A DNA stretch of 58,318 bases from Chthoniobacter flavus (GCA_945871065.1 CAMBUL010000006.1:1-58318), one strand, 5' to 3'. Counted from the first letter of the stretch, positions 18,249-28,058 are shown. Numbers and translations are program-made. The notes: generated by a model from the sequence alone, not told the origin.

Positions 18249-19286
18249 TTACTGAGCCTTGAGGGTGGTGATGAGTTCGTCGACTTTGGAGGCCTGCTCG
18301 CCGAGGTCGGTGAAGAGTTGGGCCGAAGTGACGTCGAAGCCCGGCGGATAGCTGGCCGGGTTGTTGAGTTGCTCGGGGCTGAGCAGGGCGCGGGCCTCGA
18401 GGTTCGGGTTGTAGTAGGGGAATTCGTCGGAAATCATTTTGCTGATATCCGGGCGAAGGATGAAGTTGATGAAGGCCTCGGCTTTGTCCTTGTTCTGCGA
18501 GGTCTTGGGAATGGCGAGGTTGTCGACGAACATGTGAACGCCTTCCACCGGCATGACCCATTGGAATTTGGGGTTTTCCGCGAAGAGCAGGGCCCCTTCG
18601 CCGCTCCAGACGATGCCAATGTCGGTATCACCGTTGCTCATGGCGGTCTTCGGGCTGTCGGAGTCGAAGACTTTCACTTTGCCGAGCCAGTCTTTGAGAA
18701 GCGGGGTGATGGTGGCGAGGTTTTCGTCGCTCACGTTGTTGATCGGAATGCCGGCCGTAGCCAGGCCCCAGCTGACGGTTTCGCGGGCGTCGTCAAGGAT
18801 GACGATGCGGCCGGCATGCTCGTCGGTGAAGACGTCCTTGTAGCCGACGACCGGGCCGGCAACAACCTCGGCATTGTAAACCACGCCGACGAAGCCGGCC
18901 AACCATGGGACGGAGAACTTGTTGTTCGGATCAAACGACATGTTGCGGAACTCGGGGGCGAGATTCTTCAGGTTGGGGATCTTCGCCTGGTCGAGCTCCT
19001 GCAGCAGATTCTCTTTGATCATGGCCTGCACGGTGTATTCACTCGGCTGGATGAGGTCATAGGCCCCTCCTCCGGCGAGGAGTTTGGCCAGCATTTCCTC
19101 GTTGGAAGAATAATTCTCCACCGAGACTTTGATACCGGTTTCCTTCGTGAATTTGTCGATCACGGCCTGTGGCACGTATTCGCTCCAGGAGAACAGTTTG
19201 AGGGTTTCGTCTTTTTTCCCGCAACCGGCGAGGAGCATGGCTCCGGCGCAAGCCGCGGCGATCAGTTTGGTTTTGTGTTTTGTCAT
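18249..19286 (-). CDS. potD: Spermidine/putrescine-binding lipoprotein PotD
   Basis: 345 residues. The signal ends in lipobox LLAGC (Cys22). The mature protein opens with ETLKLFSWSEYVPQAVIDKF, the classic PotD/PotF start, and includes YDLIQPSEYTVQAMI, PWLAGFVGVVYN and DIGIVWSGEGALLF. It captures polyamines for the PotB/PotC channel. It overlaps potC by four bases (ATGA) and lies seven bases before potB, so the three are translationally linked. Confidence 0.93.
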   Translation of the reverse strand: MTKHKTKLIAAACAGAMLLAGCGKKDETLKLFSWSEYVPQAVIDKFTKETGIKVSVENYSSNEEMLAKLLAGGGAYDLIQPSEYTVQAMIKENLLQELDQAKIPNLKNLAPEFRNMSFDPNNKFSVPWLAGFVGVVYNAEVVAGPVVGYKDVFTDEHAGRIVILDDARETVSWGLATAGIPINNVSDENLATITPLLKDWLGKVKVFDSDSPKTAMSNGDTDIGIVWSGEGALLFAENPKFQWVMPVEGVHMFVDNLAIPKTSQNKDKAEAFINFILRPDISKMISDEFPYYNPNLEARALLSPEQLNNPASYPPGFDVTSAQLFTDLGEQASKVDELITTLKAQ

Positions 19287-20122
19287 ATGGTTTTCTTACG
19301 GGTGAATACTTGGCTGGCGATCACGAGGACCGCAGTAGCGGCGATAAACAGCGTGCTGAGGGCGTTGAGTTGCGGATTGAGGCCCACGCGGACCATGCCG
19401 TAAACCTTGAGCGGCAAGGTTTGGGAGTCGGCTCCGCTGGTGAAGATGGTGACGATGTATTCGTCGAACGAGAGGGTGAAGGACATGAGGGCCCCTGCCA
19501 CGATGGCGGGCAAGAGATAGGGGATGATGACGAGCCAAAAGGCTTTGAGCGGGGTGGCGCCGAGGTCCATCGCGGCTTCCTCCAGCGAGGGATCGATGCC
19601 TTGCAGTCGCGCCTGCACGCCCACGAGCACAAAGGGGAAGCAGAAGGTGGTGTGGGCGATGATCAAGGTGGTGTAGCCGAGGGGGATGCCCAGCGAGACG
19701 AAAAGTACCAGGAGGCTGACGCCCATGAGGACTTCGGGCATGACCATGGGGATGAAAATGAGAAGGCCGAGGGTCTGCTGGGCGGGAAAGCGGTAGCGGT
19801 AGAGAAGCCAGGCGGCCGAAGTGCCGATGACCACGGAGAGCGCGGTGGTGGTGGTGGCGACAATGAGGCTGTTTTGGAAGGCCCGCAGCAGGACTTCATT
19901 GCCGAAGAGCATTCCGTACCACTTGGTGGTGAAGCCCGCCCAGTAGAGGTTGAGTTTCGAGTCGTTGAACGAATAAACAACAAGGAGAACGATGGGGAGA
20001 TAAAGGAAGGCAAAGACGGCAATCGTCCAGCCGCCGAAGAAGGCGCGCTGCACGGCTGGTCCCTGGGGCAGCCACCAACGCCGCCCGGGGGGCACCAAAG
20101 AGGGTGCATCCGTCATCGCCAC
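19283..20122 (-). CDS. potC: Spermidine/putrescine ABC transporter permease PotC
   Basis: 279 residues, six membrane helices. PotC marks include LYLPIVLLVVYSFNDSKLNLYWAGF, a typical PotC N-terminus, and the EAA loop LEEAAMDLGATPLKAF. FTLSFDEYIVTIFTSGAD is also characteristic. It is the first of three coupled pot genes. The ATPase gene potA, usually in this operon, is not in the window, so the ATPase must be encoded elsewhere. folD ends 47 bases upstream on the same strand. Confidence 0.93.
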   Translation of the reverse strand: MAMTDAPSLVPPGRRWWLPQGPAVQRAFFGGWTIAVFAFLYLPIVLLVVYSFNDSKLNLYWAGFTTKWYGMLFGNEVLLRAFQNSLIVATTTTALSVVIGTSAAWLLYRYRFPAQQTLGLLIFIPMVMPEVLMGVSLLVLFVSLGIPLGYTTLIIAHTTFCFPFVLVGVQARLQGIDPSLEEAAMDLGATPLKAFWLVIIPYLLPAIVAGALMSFTLSFDEYIVTIFTSGADSQTLPLKVYGMVRVGLNPQLNALSTLFIAATAVLVIASQVFTRKKTI

Positions 20123-20169
20123 GCCCCTTCAATGCGCACGGCGCGCATTGCTGGCCAGCATAAAATTCC

Positions 20170-21051
20170 TCATTCTCCGCCGGTCAGTGCGCGGCAGGCG
20201 CGCACCGTGTTGGCCATGAGCATGGCGATGGTCATCGGCCCGACGCCGCCGGGCACGGGGGTGATGGCGCGGCACTTCGGGGCCACCGCGTCGAAATCCA
20301 CGTCGCCGACCAGACGGTAACCGCGGGGATCGGCCGGATCTTCGACCCGGTTGATCCCCACATCGATGACCACGGCGCCGTCGCGGACGTGCTCCGCACC
20401 GAGGAATTTCGGGCGGCCGAGGGCGGCGACCAGGATATCCGCCTCGCGGCAAACCGCGGCGAGGTCCGCGGTGCGCGAGTGGGCTACGGTGACCGTAGCG
20501 TCCGTGCCCTTGGCCAGCAGCAGCATGGCCATGGGTTTGCCCACGATGAGGCTGCGCCCGACCACCACGGCGCGGGCTCCGCGCGTCGGGATGTCGTAGG
20601 CGCGGAGCAATTCGAGGCAGCCGAGCGGTGTGCAGGGGACGAGGGCGGAAGGATCTTCCATGGCCAGGGCGGCAACATTGAGCGGATGGAATCCGTCGAC
20701 GTCCTTGCGCGGGTCGATCGCCCGGACCACAGCCGCCTCGTCGATGTGCCGCGGGGGCGGGGACTGCACGAGGATGCCGTGGATTGCCGGATCGGCGTTG
20801 AGACCGGCGATGAGGCGGAGCAGCTCTTCCTGCGTGGTGGAGGCGGGGAGTTCGAGTTTGCGCGAATACATGCCAAGCTCGCGGCAGGTCTTGTCCTTGC
20901 TGCGGACATAGGCCCGCGAGGCGGGATGGTCGCCGAGGAGGACCACGGCGAGACCCGGCGTGATGCCCCGGGCTCGCAGCCGGGCAATTTCGTCCGCCGT
21001 CGCGGCATGACAGCGGGCGGCAATGGCTTTTCCGTCGATAAGGGTTGTCAC
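20170..21051 (-). CDS. folD: Bifunctional methylenetetrahydrofolate dehydrogenase/cyclohydrolase
   Basis: 293 residues, normal length. FolD motifs: [21 protein letters not shown] with the catalytic Lys of [39 protein letters not shown], the NADP-binding [18 protein letters not shown], and the C-terminal [15 protein letters not shown]. It interconverts methylene-, methenyl- and formyl-tetrahydrofolate and so feeds the purH step encoded nearby. It lies between the acyltransferase gene (10 bases upstream) and potC. Confidence 0.96.
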   Translation of the reverse strand: MTTLIDGKAIAARCHAATADEIARLRARGITPGLAVVLLGDHPASRAYVRSKDKTCRELGMYSRKLELPASTTQEELLRLIAGLNADPAIHGILVQSPPPRHIDEAAVVRAIDPRKDVDGFHPLNVAALAMEDPSALVPCTPLGCLELLRAYDIPTRGARAVVVGRSLIVGKPMAMLLLAKGTDATVTVAHSRTADLAAVCREADILVAALGRPKFLGAEHVRDGAVVIDVGINRVEDPADPRGYRLVGDVDFDAVAPKCRAITPVPGGVGPMTIAMLMANTVRACRALTGGE

Positions 21052-21061
21052 AGTTCCTCAG

Positions 21062-21736
21062 TTAATCGGCTCCGGCCCGCAAAACCGATTCGATTTTCCG
21101 GTGTTCGGCCAAAAATGCGGCCTCGTCTTCGGTCGCGGGCACGGACAAGAGCGGACCGAGAGTGACATCGACCCGGGAGAAGGGTTTGGGGATGGCGAAG
21201 CGGTCCCACGTGCGCAGCCGCCAGGCGCTCCGGAAAGCGGCGTGGCAGGGGAGAACGGGAAGCTGTGCCTTTTGCGCGAGGTAAGTCAGGCCGGGGCCGA
21301 GTTCGTAGCAGGGTCCGCGCGGACCATCGGGGGTGATGGCGATGTCGTATCCCGCGGCCACGCGTTCAAGCAGTTCGCGCATGGCGAGAGCGCCGCGCCG
21401 GGAACTCGAGCCGCGCACGGACCCCATGCCGAGGTGCCCGGCGACCAAGCCGAGCCACGTGCCGTCCTTGCTCGGGCTGGTCAGGACGAGAACGCCGCGG
21501 CGGCCGGCTGGATAACACCTGAGAAATGCGGCGGTGATGGCGAGGATGCGATTGTGCCAGAAGGCGCAGATGACCGGCGTGGCGGGTGGCGAAGCGAGGA
21601 AGCCATGCGGGTCGTGTATGCGGATCCGAAGGGTGGCGAAGAGAATCCGCAGCAAGGCGGCGCCTCCCGCGGCGGCAGCACGTTGGGTGGCGGGAGGACG
21701 GTCTGGGTGCGCGGACACGGATGCGGAGATTGGCAA
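21062..21736 (-). CDS. DUF374 lysophospholipid-acyltransferase-like protein
   Basis: About 224 residues from TTG 21736; GTG 21718 is an alternative, and no ATG is well placed. DUF374 marks: ICAFWHNRILAI (the His of the catalytic pair), LTSPSKDGTWLG (Asp), VRGSSSRRGALAMRELL, and ITPDGPRGPCYELGPGLTYLAQ. DUF374 proteins are related to the LpxL/PlsC acyltransferases and probably transfer acyl chains to a lipid A precursor or similar lipid. The gene is divergent from the DUF4159 gene and sits 10 bases before folD. Confidence 0.85.
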   Translation of the reverse strand: MPISASVSAHPDRPPATQRAAAAGGAALLRILFATLRIRIHDPHGFLASPPATPVICAFWHNRILAITAAFLRCYPAGRRGVLVLTSPSKDGTWLGLVAGHLGMGSVRGSSSRRGALAMRELLERVAAGYDIAITPDGPRGPCYELGPGLTYLAQKAQLPVLPCHAAFRSAWRLRTWDRFAIPKPFSRVDVTLGPLLSVPATEDEAAFLAEHRKIESVLRAGAD

Positions 21737-21810
21737 AGCGCCGCGGCTGCGCCAAGCGTCCAGTCGGGCGTTGATTTCCCCTGCCGTCCGGGGATACTGA
21801 GGTCCCGCCC

Positions 21811-23112
21811 ATGGAAGCCCCTGAGAAGAATTCCCTGCTCGACCGTCTGATCGACAAGTTCAACAACTCGCGTTTCTTCACGATCTCGTTCGTGCTGCAT
21901 GCGCTCCTGATTGTCATCTTCGGCGGGACGGTTCTTTTTGAAGCCATGCAGGAGCCGCCCGATTTCGAGGGTGGGGAGGGTGGATTTCTGGCCGTCGGCG
22001 AAGAGGTGGCGGCCCCTCCCACTGCGGCTCAGACGCAGCCGCAGGAGACCACCTTCACGGTGAGTACACCCACGGTGCAAAACACGACGGTGGCGGCCAT
22101 CACCACCACGGGGCAGAACCCGCTGAACTTTTCCATGGATGCGATCATCACGCCGTCTGCCATGGTCAAGCCGACCACGACGACCGCAGCGGCGGCCGCG
22201 CCGGCTTCCGTGGCGGGTGTCGCCGGCATGAGTGCGGCGGCGGCCGGACAAATCCGCGAGTTCACCGGCGGATGGGGCAAGGGTACGGGGAGCGGCACTG
22301 GGACGCGTCAGCGGGAGTTCGACTTCACCGCTTTCATCGCCAAATACGGCGGCGGCAACTGGGATTCCGTTTTCCGTATGGCCGGTGGCATTCCCCAGGG
22401 CGCGCTGCCCAATCTGCTCGAGTTCATGAGCAAGGAGTCGCGCGACAAGATCAAGACCAACTACAAAATGGTGGAACCGGTGCCGCTGGACAGCGACCGT
22501 ATCTTCGCGGCCAAACCGCCCTTCATTTTCTTCACCGGGTCGCGCGATTTTGTGCTCAGCGAGAAGGAGGTGGCGAACTTGCAAAAATATGTCCGCTTGG
22601 GCGGGGCCATCTGGGGCGACAGCTCTGTGCCCGGCCGCGGTTCGCGTTTTGATCTTGCCTTCCGGCGGGAGATGAAACGGGTCATGCCGGACAAGGACAA
22701 AGATTTCGAGGCCCTCTCGCCGAACGATTCCATGTTCCGCCGAGCGCCATACTTTCCCGAGGTGAAACAGCAGCCGCCGGGCCTGAATTATTATGACGAG
22801 CCGGTTTACGTGATGCGTTACTTCGGCGAGATTGCCATCATTTACACGGCGAACGACTACGGCGACATGTGGCAGTTCGGCATCAAGCAAAAGGGGCCGC
22901 GCGAATGGGAAATCAACAACGACCGCAACGAGCGGGGGGAACGTGTCGCCTTGGACTGGGGCCTCTACATCAACAGCGGGCTCTACATCCATAATGTCGA
23001 CCCCCGCCCCCCCATCGAGAGCATCCTCGATACCTACAAATTCGGCACCAATATAGTGATCCACCTGCTGACGCGATGGGAAGACAAGTTGCGCAGCGCG
23101 CCGCGGCTGTAA
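21811..23112 (+). CDS. DUF4159 domain protein with TonB-like N-terminal anchor
   Basis: 433 residues. A short cytoplasmic N-terminus is followed by one membrane helix (about 22-44, FFTISFVLHALLIVIFGGTV), the layout of TonB-type anchors. A Thr/Ala/Pro-rich linker (about 60-160) follows, then a conserved C-terminal DUF4159-type domain with FIFFTGSRDFVLSEKE, YVRLGGAIWGDSS, PVYVMRYFGEIAIIYTANDYG and a final IHLLTRWEDK. DUF4159 proteins are common in Planctomycetes and Verrucomicrobia, often beside MoxR/BatA-type genes, which are absent here. The function is unknown; it probably works in the periplasm. Confidence 0.75.
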   Translation: MEAPEKNSLLDRLIDKFNNSRFFTISFVLHALLIVIFGGTVLFEAMQEPPDFEGGEGGFLAVGEEVAAPPTAAQTQPQETTFTVSTPTVQNTTVAAITTTGQNPLNFSMDAIITPSAMVKPTTTTAAAAAPASVAGVAGMSAAAAGQIREFTGGWGKGTGSGTGTRQREFDFTAFIAKYGGGNWDSVFRMAGGIPQGALPNLLEFMSKESRDKIKTNYKMVEPVPLDSDRIFAAKPPFIFFTGSRDFVLSEKEVANLQKYVRLGGAIWGDSSVPGRGSRFDLAFRREMKRVMPDKDKDFEALSPNDSMFRRAPYFPEVKQQPPGLNYYDEPVYVMRYFGEIAIIYTANDYGDMWQFGIKQKGPREWEINNDRNERGERVALDWGLYINSGLYIHNVDPRPPIESILDTYKFGTNIVIHLLTRWEDKLRSAPRL

Positions 23113-23140
23113 GGTTGGCGGACGGCTGAAAGGTTCCGGC

Positions 23141-23779
23141 TTACGTCCCGAAGATGCGGTCGCCCGCGTCGCCCAAGCCGGGGGTGATGTAGCCACGCTC
23201 GTCGAGCGCATCGTCCAGTGCGGCTCCGTAGATGGTCATGTCCGGGTGCGCAGCCCGCAGGCGTTCGACCCCTTGGCGGGAAGCGACGATGCAAGCGCAG
23301 GTCATTTTTGGGATCCCTTCTTTTTTGAGGCGGTCGGCCGCCGCAGCAAGGCTGTTGCCGGTGGCCAGCATCGGGTCGAGGAGCAGGACATGGGCATTGC
23401 CGGCGCCGGGGGGAAGGCGGAAGTAATAGCTGACTGGCTCAAGGGTTTCCTCGTTGCGGAACATGCCGATGTGTCCGACGGCGGCTGAAGGGAACATGCG
23501 CAGGACGCCGTCGGACATGGCGAGGCCGGCTCGCAAGACGGGGACGAGGACCAGTGGTCGTGCGGCGCGGAAGCCGGGCGCGGGCCCGAGTGGGGTCTGC
23601 ACGGTGACCGGTTGCGTTTCGAAATCACGCAGTGCTTCGTAGGCCACAAGCTGGGAGAGTTCCTGGAGCAGGCGCCGGAATTCGGGCGGTGGCGTGGCCT
23701 TGTCGCGAAGGGCGGAAACCTTGAGGTCGGCCAGGGGGTGGCGCACCAGGTGGAATCCGGGGAGAGGCTGATCGGTCAT
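23141..23779 (-). CDS. upp: Uracil phosphoribosyltransferase
   Basis: 212 residues. PRPP-binding and Upp-specific marks are [60 protein letters not shown] and the C-terminal [23 protein letters not shown]. It salvages uracil to UMP. It is divergent from purH (89 bases between starts), so pyrimidine salvage and purine synthesis genes share an upstream region. Confidence 0.97.
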   Translation of the reverse strand: MTDQPLPGFHLVRHPLADLKVSALRDKATPPPEFRRLLQELSQLVAYEALRDFETQPVTVQTPLGPAPGFRAARPLVLVPVLRAGLAMSDGVLRMFPSAAVGHIGMFRNEETLEPVSYYFRLPPGAGNAHVLLLDPMLATGNSLAAAADRLKKEGIPKMTCACIVASRQGVERLRAAHPDMTIYGAALDDALDERGYITPGLGDAGDRIFGT

Positions 23780-23868
23780 GCCGACCCACTATGGCGGTCT
23801 TCGCCCTGCACGGTCAATGCGCGTCAGGGTTGGCCCCACCGGATCGGCCTGCTAGTGTCCTTCGCTCC

Positions 23869-25392
23869 ATGAAAATCCGCCGCGCCCTTCTTTCCGTCAC
23901 CGACAAAACCGGCCTGGTCGAATTCGCCCGCGGCCTGGCCGCCGCCGGAGTGGAAATGCTTTCGACCGGTGGAACCGCCGCAGCTCTGCGCGGGGCGGGC
24001 CTGGAGGTGAAGGATGTCGCCGAGCATACCGGTTTTCCGGAAATGCTCGACGGCCGGGTCAAAACCCTGCACCCCGTGATCCATGGCGGGTTGCTCTTCC
24101 GCCGCGATCTTCCGGCCCACGAGGCACAGGCGGCGGCGCATGGCATCGCGCCGATCGATCTGGTGGTGGTCAACCTCTACGCCTTTGCAAAGACCGTCGC
24201 CCGCGACGGTGTGACGCGCGAGGAGGCGATCGAGAACATCGACATCGGCGGCCCTTCCATGCTGCGCAGCGCAGCGAAGAATCACGCGGCGGTCACGGTA
24301 GTGTGCGATCCGGGCGACTATGCGGAAGTCCTGCGCGAGATGAAGGCCAGCGGCGGGGCGACGTCGTCCGGCTTGCGGGCGCGCCTCGCGGCCAGAGTGT
24401 TCGACCTTACCGCGCGTTACGACCGGGCCATTGCCGATTATCTGGGTGGCCCATCTCCCCGCGGTTCGTCCTTCTCCTGCGCGATCCCGCTCACGGCGAG
24501 CCTCCGCTACGGTGAAAACCCGCACCAAAAAGCCGAACTCTACGGCAGGTTTTCCGACCATCTCGAGCAACTGCACGGCAAGGAACTTTCCTACAACAAC
24601 ATCCTCGATATCACGGCCGCCGTGGATCTCATCGCGGAATTCACCGAGCCGACGGTGGCCATCCTCAAACACACCAACCCGTGCGGGGTGGGGAGCGGCG
24701 GGGATCTTCTCGCCGCTTGGGACAAGGCCTTCGCGACCGATCGTCAGGCGCCGTTTGGCGGGATCATCATTGCCAACCGGCCGATGACCGAGGCGTTGGC
24801 CGGCGCGATTGCCGGCATCTTCAGCGAGGTCATCATCGCGCCGGATTTTCCGCCCGCCGCGCTGGACATCCTGCAAAAAAAGAAAAACCTGCGCCTGATG
24901 AAACTCCGGAGCTTGCCGGAGGTGGCCTCGCGCGACGTGCGTTCGGTCGTAGGTGGTCTCCTCGTGCAGGACCACGACGCGAGGGGTGAGGAGTTGGCCG
25001 GGAGCAAGTTGGCCACTCGTCGCGCCCCCACGCCGGAGGAACAGCGGGCCATGGACTTCGGATGGAAGGTGGTCAAACACGTCAAATCCAACGCCATTGT
25101 CTTTGCCGGTCCGGACCGGACGCTCGGGATCGGCGCCGGCCAGATGTCGCGGGTTGATTCGGTGCGCATCGCGGTGTGGAAAGCGGGTGAAGCGGGCTTG
25201 TCCTTGGCGGGCAGTGTGGTGGCCAGCGACGCTTTTTTCCCGTTTCCCGACGGACTGATTGCCGCCGCTGCAGCGGGCGCGACGGCGGCCGTGCAACCGG
25301 GCGGTTCGGTGCGCGATGAAGAGGTGGTCCGGGCGGCCGACGAGCGCGGCCTGGCCATGGTTCTGACCGGGAAACGCCACTTCCGGCATTAA
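23869..25392 (+). CDS. purH: Bifunctional AICAR transformylase / IMP cyclohydrolase
   Basis: 507 residues from ATG 23869 ([20 protein letters not shown]). The MGS-like IMP cyclohydrolase domain is N-terminal ([54 protein letters not shown]). The AICAR transformylase domain follows ([74 protein letters not shown]). It performs the last two steps of purine synthesis. Confidence 0.97.
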   Translation: MKIRRALLSVTDKTGLVEFARGLAAAGVEMLSTGGTAAALRGAGLEVKDVAEHTGFPEMLDGRVKTLHPVIHGGLLFRRDLPAHEAQAAAHGIAPIDLVVVNLYAFAKTVARDGVTREEAIENIDIGGPSMLRSAAKNHAAVTVVCDPGDYAEVLREMKASGGATSSGLRARLAARVFDLTARYDRAIADYLGGPSPRGSSFSCAIPLTASLRYGENPHQKAELYGRFSDHLEQLHGKELSYNNILDITAAVDLIAEFTEPTVAILKHTNPCGVGSGGDLLAAWDKAFATDRQAPFGGIIIANRPMTEALAGAIAGIFSEVIIAPDFPPAALDILQKKKNLRLMKLRSLPEVASRDVRSVVGGLLVQDHDARGEELAGSKLATRRAPTPEEQRAMDFGWKVVKHVKSNAIVFAGPDRTLGIGAGQMSRVDSVRIAVWKAGEAGLSLAGSVVASDAFFPFPDGLIAAAAAGATAAVQPGGSVRDEEVVRAADERGLAMVLTGKRHFRH

Positions 25393-25432
25393 TTCCTCCG
25401 CATCCTGCCATGGCTTGGCTTAGATTGCGCGG

Positions 25433-27031
25433 GTGACCTACCAAGTCTTCGCCCGCAAATACCGCCCCCAGCTGTTCGAGGAAGTCCTTGGCCAGGACAC
25501 CGTGGTGCGCACCCTGCGCAATGCGATCAAGAGCGGACGCTTGGCCCATGCTTACCTCTTTGTCGGTCCGCGCGGGGTGGGCAAGACTTCGACCGCGCGC
25601 ATTTTTGCCAAGGCGCTTAATTGCGTGAAGGGGCCGACCGAGACGCCCTGCGGCCAATGTGACCCGTGCCGTGAAATCACGGCCGGCAACAGCCTCGATG
25701 TTCTCGAGATCGACGGGGCCAGCAACAACGGCGTCGAGCAGGTGCGCGAGTTGCGCGAGAATGTCCGCTTCCTGCCCACGCGCGGCCAGTTCCGTATCTA
25801 CCTGATCGACGAGGTGCACATGCTGAGCGGACCGGCCTTCAACGCCCTGCTGAAAACCCTCGAAGAGCCACCGCCGCACGTGAAATTCCTCTTCGCCACG
25901 ACCGAGGCGCACAAGTTGCCCGCCACCATCATCAGCCGTTGCCAGCGTTTCGACCTCCAGCCGATCCGCGACGAGGTGGCGGCGAAGCATTTACTGGCCA
26001 TCGCCAAGCAGGAGAAGGTGACGCTCGATCCCGCGGCCGCGGAGGTCATTGCCCGCGCTTCCGAGGGCGGCATGCGGGACGCGGAGTCGATGCTCGACCA
26101 GGTGGTTTCCTTCTGCGGGAACAAGGTGGCGGAAGAGGATGTCCTTTCCATCTTCGGTTTTGCCTCGGCCGAGGATGTGGCGTCACTCGGGGGGCACATT
26201 CTGGCGGGCGATGCCGCATCAGCGCTCAACCTCGTGGCGGCGCAAGGCGAGGCGGGCAAGGATCTGGGACGGCTCTTGGCCGATTTGGTTGCCCTGACCC
26301 GCGACCTGCTGGTCGGCGAGGTCACGGCCAAGGAATTACCGGGCCGGCGGGGCGAATTGCTGGCGCCTTTGCGCGGACGCTCCACGCCGCGCAAGCTGAC
26401 CGAGCTGCTCGAGATTCTTTCCTCGGCGGAGGCCGGCCTGCGTTTCACTCCGGACAAGAAGCTTCCCTTGGAAGTCGCGGTGATCAAGGGGATCCACCTC
26501 CTTCACACCGCGGACCTTGACGAGGTGTTGGAGGCCTTGGCCGGCTTGGGCGGTGGTGCTTCCGTGGCTCCGTCCGCCCCGCGCCTTGCGCCCCGTGCTG
26601 CGGTGCCCCAGGCCGCCGTCAAGGTGGCCGCCAAACCGGCGGCAGCTCCCGTCTCCGCTGATGCGCGCGCCACGTGGCAACGTATCGTCGGCGACATCGC
26701 CGCCAAACAACCGCTGCGCAGCGCATGGCTCGATAAAGCGGGTGAGGTGGCCGAGGAAGATGGCGTCCTGCGGGTGGTCTTCCCGAGTGATCAGGAAAAG
26801 CAGCTGAAGACACCGCCGGTCAAGGAGCAGGGCAAAATCATCGAGGAATTGTGGAAGCAGTCGACCGGTCGCGCCATCGTCTTCCGCCCCGAAGCAACGG
26901 GTGCGGTCAGTGCCCCGACCGCGCCTCCGGCCTCCACCTCGCCGACGGCTGAAAATTTTGCAAACGATGCGGGTATCGAGGCGGCCATCGAGCTGTTCGG
27001 TGCCACGCTCGAACCGGAGGAAAAATCATGA
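25433..27031 (+). CDS. dnaX: DNA polymerase III subunits gamma/tau
   Basis: 532 residues from GTG 25433. The clamp-loader ATPase has Walker A GPRGVGKTS (45-53), zinc ligands Cys64, 73, 76 and 79 in the CxxxxxxxxCxxCxxC pattern, Walker B LIDEVHML, and the sensor-1 region TTEAHKLPATIISRCQRF. An Ala/Pro-rich linker (about 380-410) leads to a C-terminal tau-like region. I saw no A6G-type slippery site, so production of gamma by frameshifting is not supported. It overlaps ybaB by four bases. Confidence 0.95.
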   Translation: MTYQVFARKYRPQLFEEVLGQDTVVRTLRNAIKSGRLAHAYLFVGPRGVGKTSTARIFAKALNCVKGPTETPCGQCDPCREITAGNSLDVLEIDGASNNGVEQVRELRENVRFLPTRGQFRIYLIDEVHMLSGPAFNALLKTLEEPPPHVKFLFATTEAHKLPATIISRCQRFDLQPIRDEVAAKHLLAIAKQEKVTLDPAAAEVIARASEGGMRDAESMLDQVVSFCGNKVAEEDVLSIFGFASAEDVASLGGHILAGDAASALNLVAAQGEAGKDLGRLLADLVALTRDLLVGEVTAKELPGRRGELLAPLRGRSTPRKLTELLEILSSAEAGLRFTPDKKLPLEVAVIKGIHLLHTADLDEVLEALAGLGGGASVAPSAPRLAPRAAVPQAAVKVAAKPAAAPVSADARATWQRIVGDIAAKQPLRSAWLDKAGEVAEEDGVLRVVFPSDQEKQLKTPPVKEQGKIIEELWKQSTGRAIVFRPEATGAVSAPTAPPASTSPTAENFANDAGIEAAIELFGATLEPEEKS

Positions 27032-27342
27032 ACATCCAGAAAATGATGAAAGAGGCGCAAAAAATGCAGGAGCGCCTGACCCAAGCCCAAACCGATCTTG
27101 CCTCGCAGGAATTGGAGGTATCGTCCGGTGGCGGCAAAGTCACGGTCAGAGCCAACGGATCGGGTGAGATCACCGCGGTGAAAATTTCCAAGGACGTGGT
27201 CGATCCCGAGGATGTGGAAATGCTCGAGGACCTCGTGCTTTCCGGCGTCCGGGAGGCGCAGGAAGCCGCGCGCAAGCTGCAAGCCGACACCATGGGTAAA
27301 GTGACCGGCGGCCTGGGCGGGCTACCTGGTTTGGGGCTCTGA
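27028..27342 (+). CDS. ybaB: YbaB/EbfC nucleoid-associated protein
   Basis: 104 residues. MNIQKMMKEAQKMQERLTQAQ, followed by VTVRANGSGEITAVKIS and DLVLSGVREAQEAARK, is the YbaB/EbfC signature. The family forms dimers that bind DNA and affect nucleoid structure or gene expression. The ATG overlaps the dnaX stop, the classical dnaX-ybaB arrangement. The gene that usually follows, recR, is absent; a REP transposase stands there instead. Confidence 0.95.
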   Translation: MNIQKMMKEAQKMQERLTQAQTDLASQELEVSSGGGKVTVRANGSGEITAVKISKDVVDPEDVEMLEDLVLSGVREAQEAARKLQADTMGKVTGGLGGLPGLGL

Positions 27343-27390
27343 TCGGGGCTCTCGGTCGCGAGGTCATTGCCCGGAGTTCCGGTTGAATTC

Positions 27391-27479
27391 CCCGCGGGTT
27401 GCGGAGTGCATCCGGCGCGTCGGGGACGCCGCGCCCTACCTGGCGTTGGTAGGGCGGGGCCTCCGGACCCGCCGCGACC
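27391..27479. repeat. REP-type repeat block upstream of the REP transposase gene
   Basis: Two units are visible: unit B (27391-27440, starting CCCGCGGGTTGCGGAG and containing GGGACGCCGCG) and unit A (27449-27479, containing GGGCGGGGCCTCCGGACC). GCCCTACC (27433-27440) and GGTAGGGC (27448-27455) form a stem. Both units recur, in the order A-B, just after the transposase gene. Confidence 0.7.
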
Positions 27480-27527
27480 GTGATCGGGCTTTCGGATGTT
27501 GTAAACTTGTCGCAAGATTGTGGGACC

Positions 27528-27968
27528 ATGTCCGGATCACGTCCGACCCGTCGCCGATTGCCCCACGATATTCCGTCGTGGATTCCGGATGGAGAGATCT
27601 ATTTTTTGACCATTTGTGCGCGTGAGCGAGGCGAATCGGTCTTGATGGAACCGGCCGGCCGGCTGGTTGAGTCGGCGGTTTTTTACCATCAAATCCAGCG
27701 CTGGTTTTTGCACCTGCTTGTCGTCATGCCCGACCATTTGCATCTTCTGGCTTCATTTCCGGCTACTCCGGGTCTGCGCACAACGGTGAGCGCGTGGAAA
27801 AGCTTCACCGCGAAACAGTCGGGTTTCCGCTGGCAAACAGACTTCTTCGAGCACCGACTACGGGCTGAGGAAAGTTTTGACGAGAAGGCGCATTACATCC
27901 GCATGAACCCGGTCCGCGCCGGTTTGTGCGAAGCGTGGCCGGACTGGCCGCACCGCTGGCCGCAGTAA
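27528..27968 (+). CDS. REP-associated tyrosine transposase (RAYT, Y1/HUH family)
   Basis: 146 residues from ATG 27528 (MSGSRPTRRRLPHD). The HUH metal-binding motif is MPDHLHLL and the catalytic Tyr is probably in HYIRMNPVRAGL. YFLTICARER near the start and WQTDFFEHRLR also match TnpA-REP. These are domesticated single-strand transposases related to IS200/IS605 that act on REP palindromes. REP blocks flank this gene on both sides, as expected for a functional or recently functional copy. It sits where recR would often follow ybaB. Confidence 0.92.
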   Translation: MSGSRPTRRRLPHDIPSWIPDGEIYFLTICARERGESVLMEPAGRLVESAVFYHQIQRWFLHLLVVMPDHLHLLASFPATPGLRTTVSAWKSFTAKQSGFRWQTDFFEHRLRAEESFDEKAHYIRMNPVRAGLCEAWPDWPHRWPQ

Positions 27969-27978
27969 TTCCCCAAGG

Positions 27979-28050
27979 TGGGGCGGGGCCTCCAGATCCG
28001 CCGCGGGTGGCGGCATGTACCCGCCGCGTCAGGGACGCCGCGCTTTACCG
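27979..28050. repeat. REP-type repeat block downstream of the REP transposase gene
   Basis: Unit A (27979-28007, with GGGCGGGGCCTCCAGATCC) runs directly into unit B (28001-28050, CCGCGGGTGGCGGCATG then CAGGGACGCCGCG). Both match the upstream block with a few changes. Confidence 0.7.
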
Positions 28051-28058
28051 GGGGGGTG

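Noticed and set aside
23824-25389. Long open frame antisense to purH
   Set aside because: Composition-driven shadow of purH with no recognisable domain.
25433-27031. Programmed frameshift in dnaX
   Set aside because: No A6G-type slippery sequence was found in the gene.
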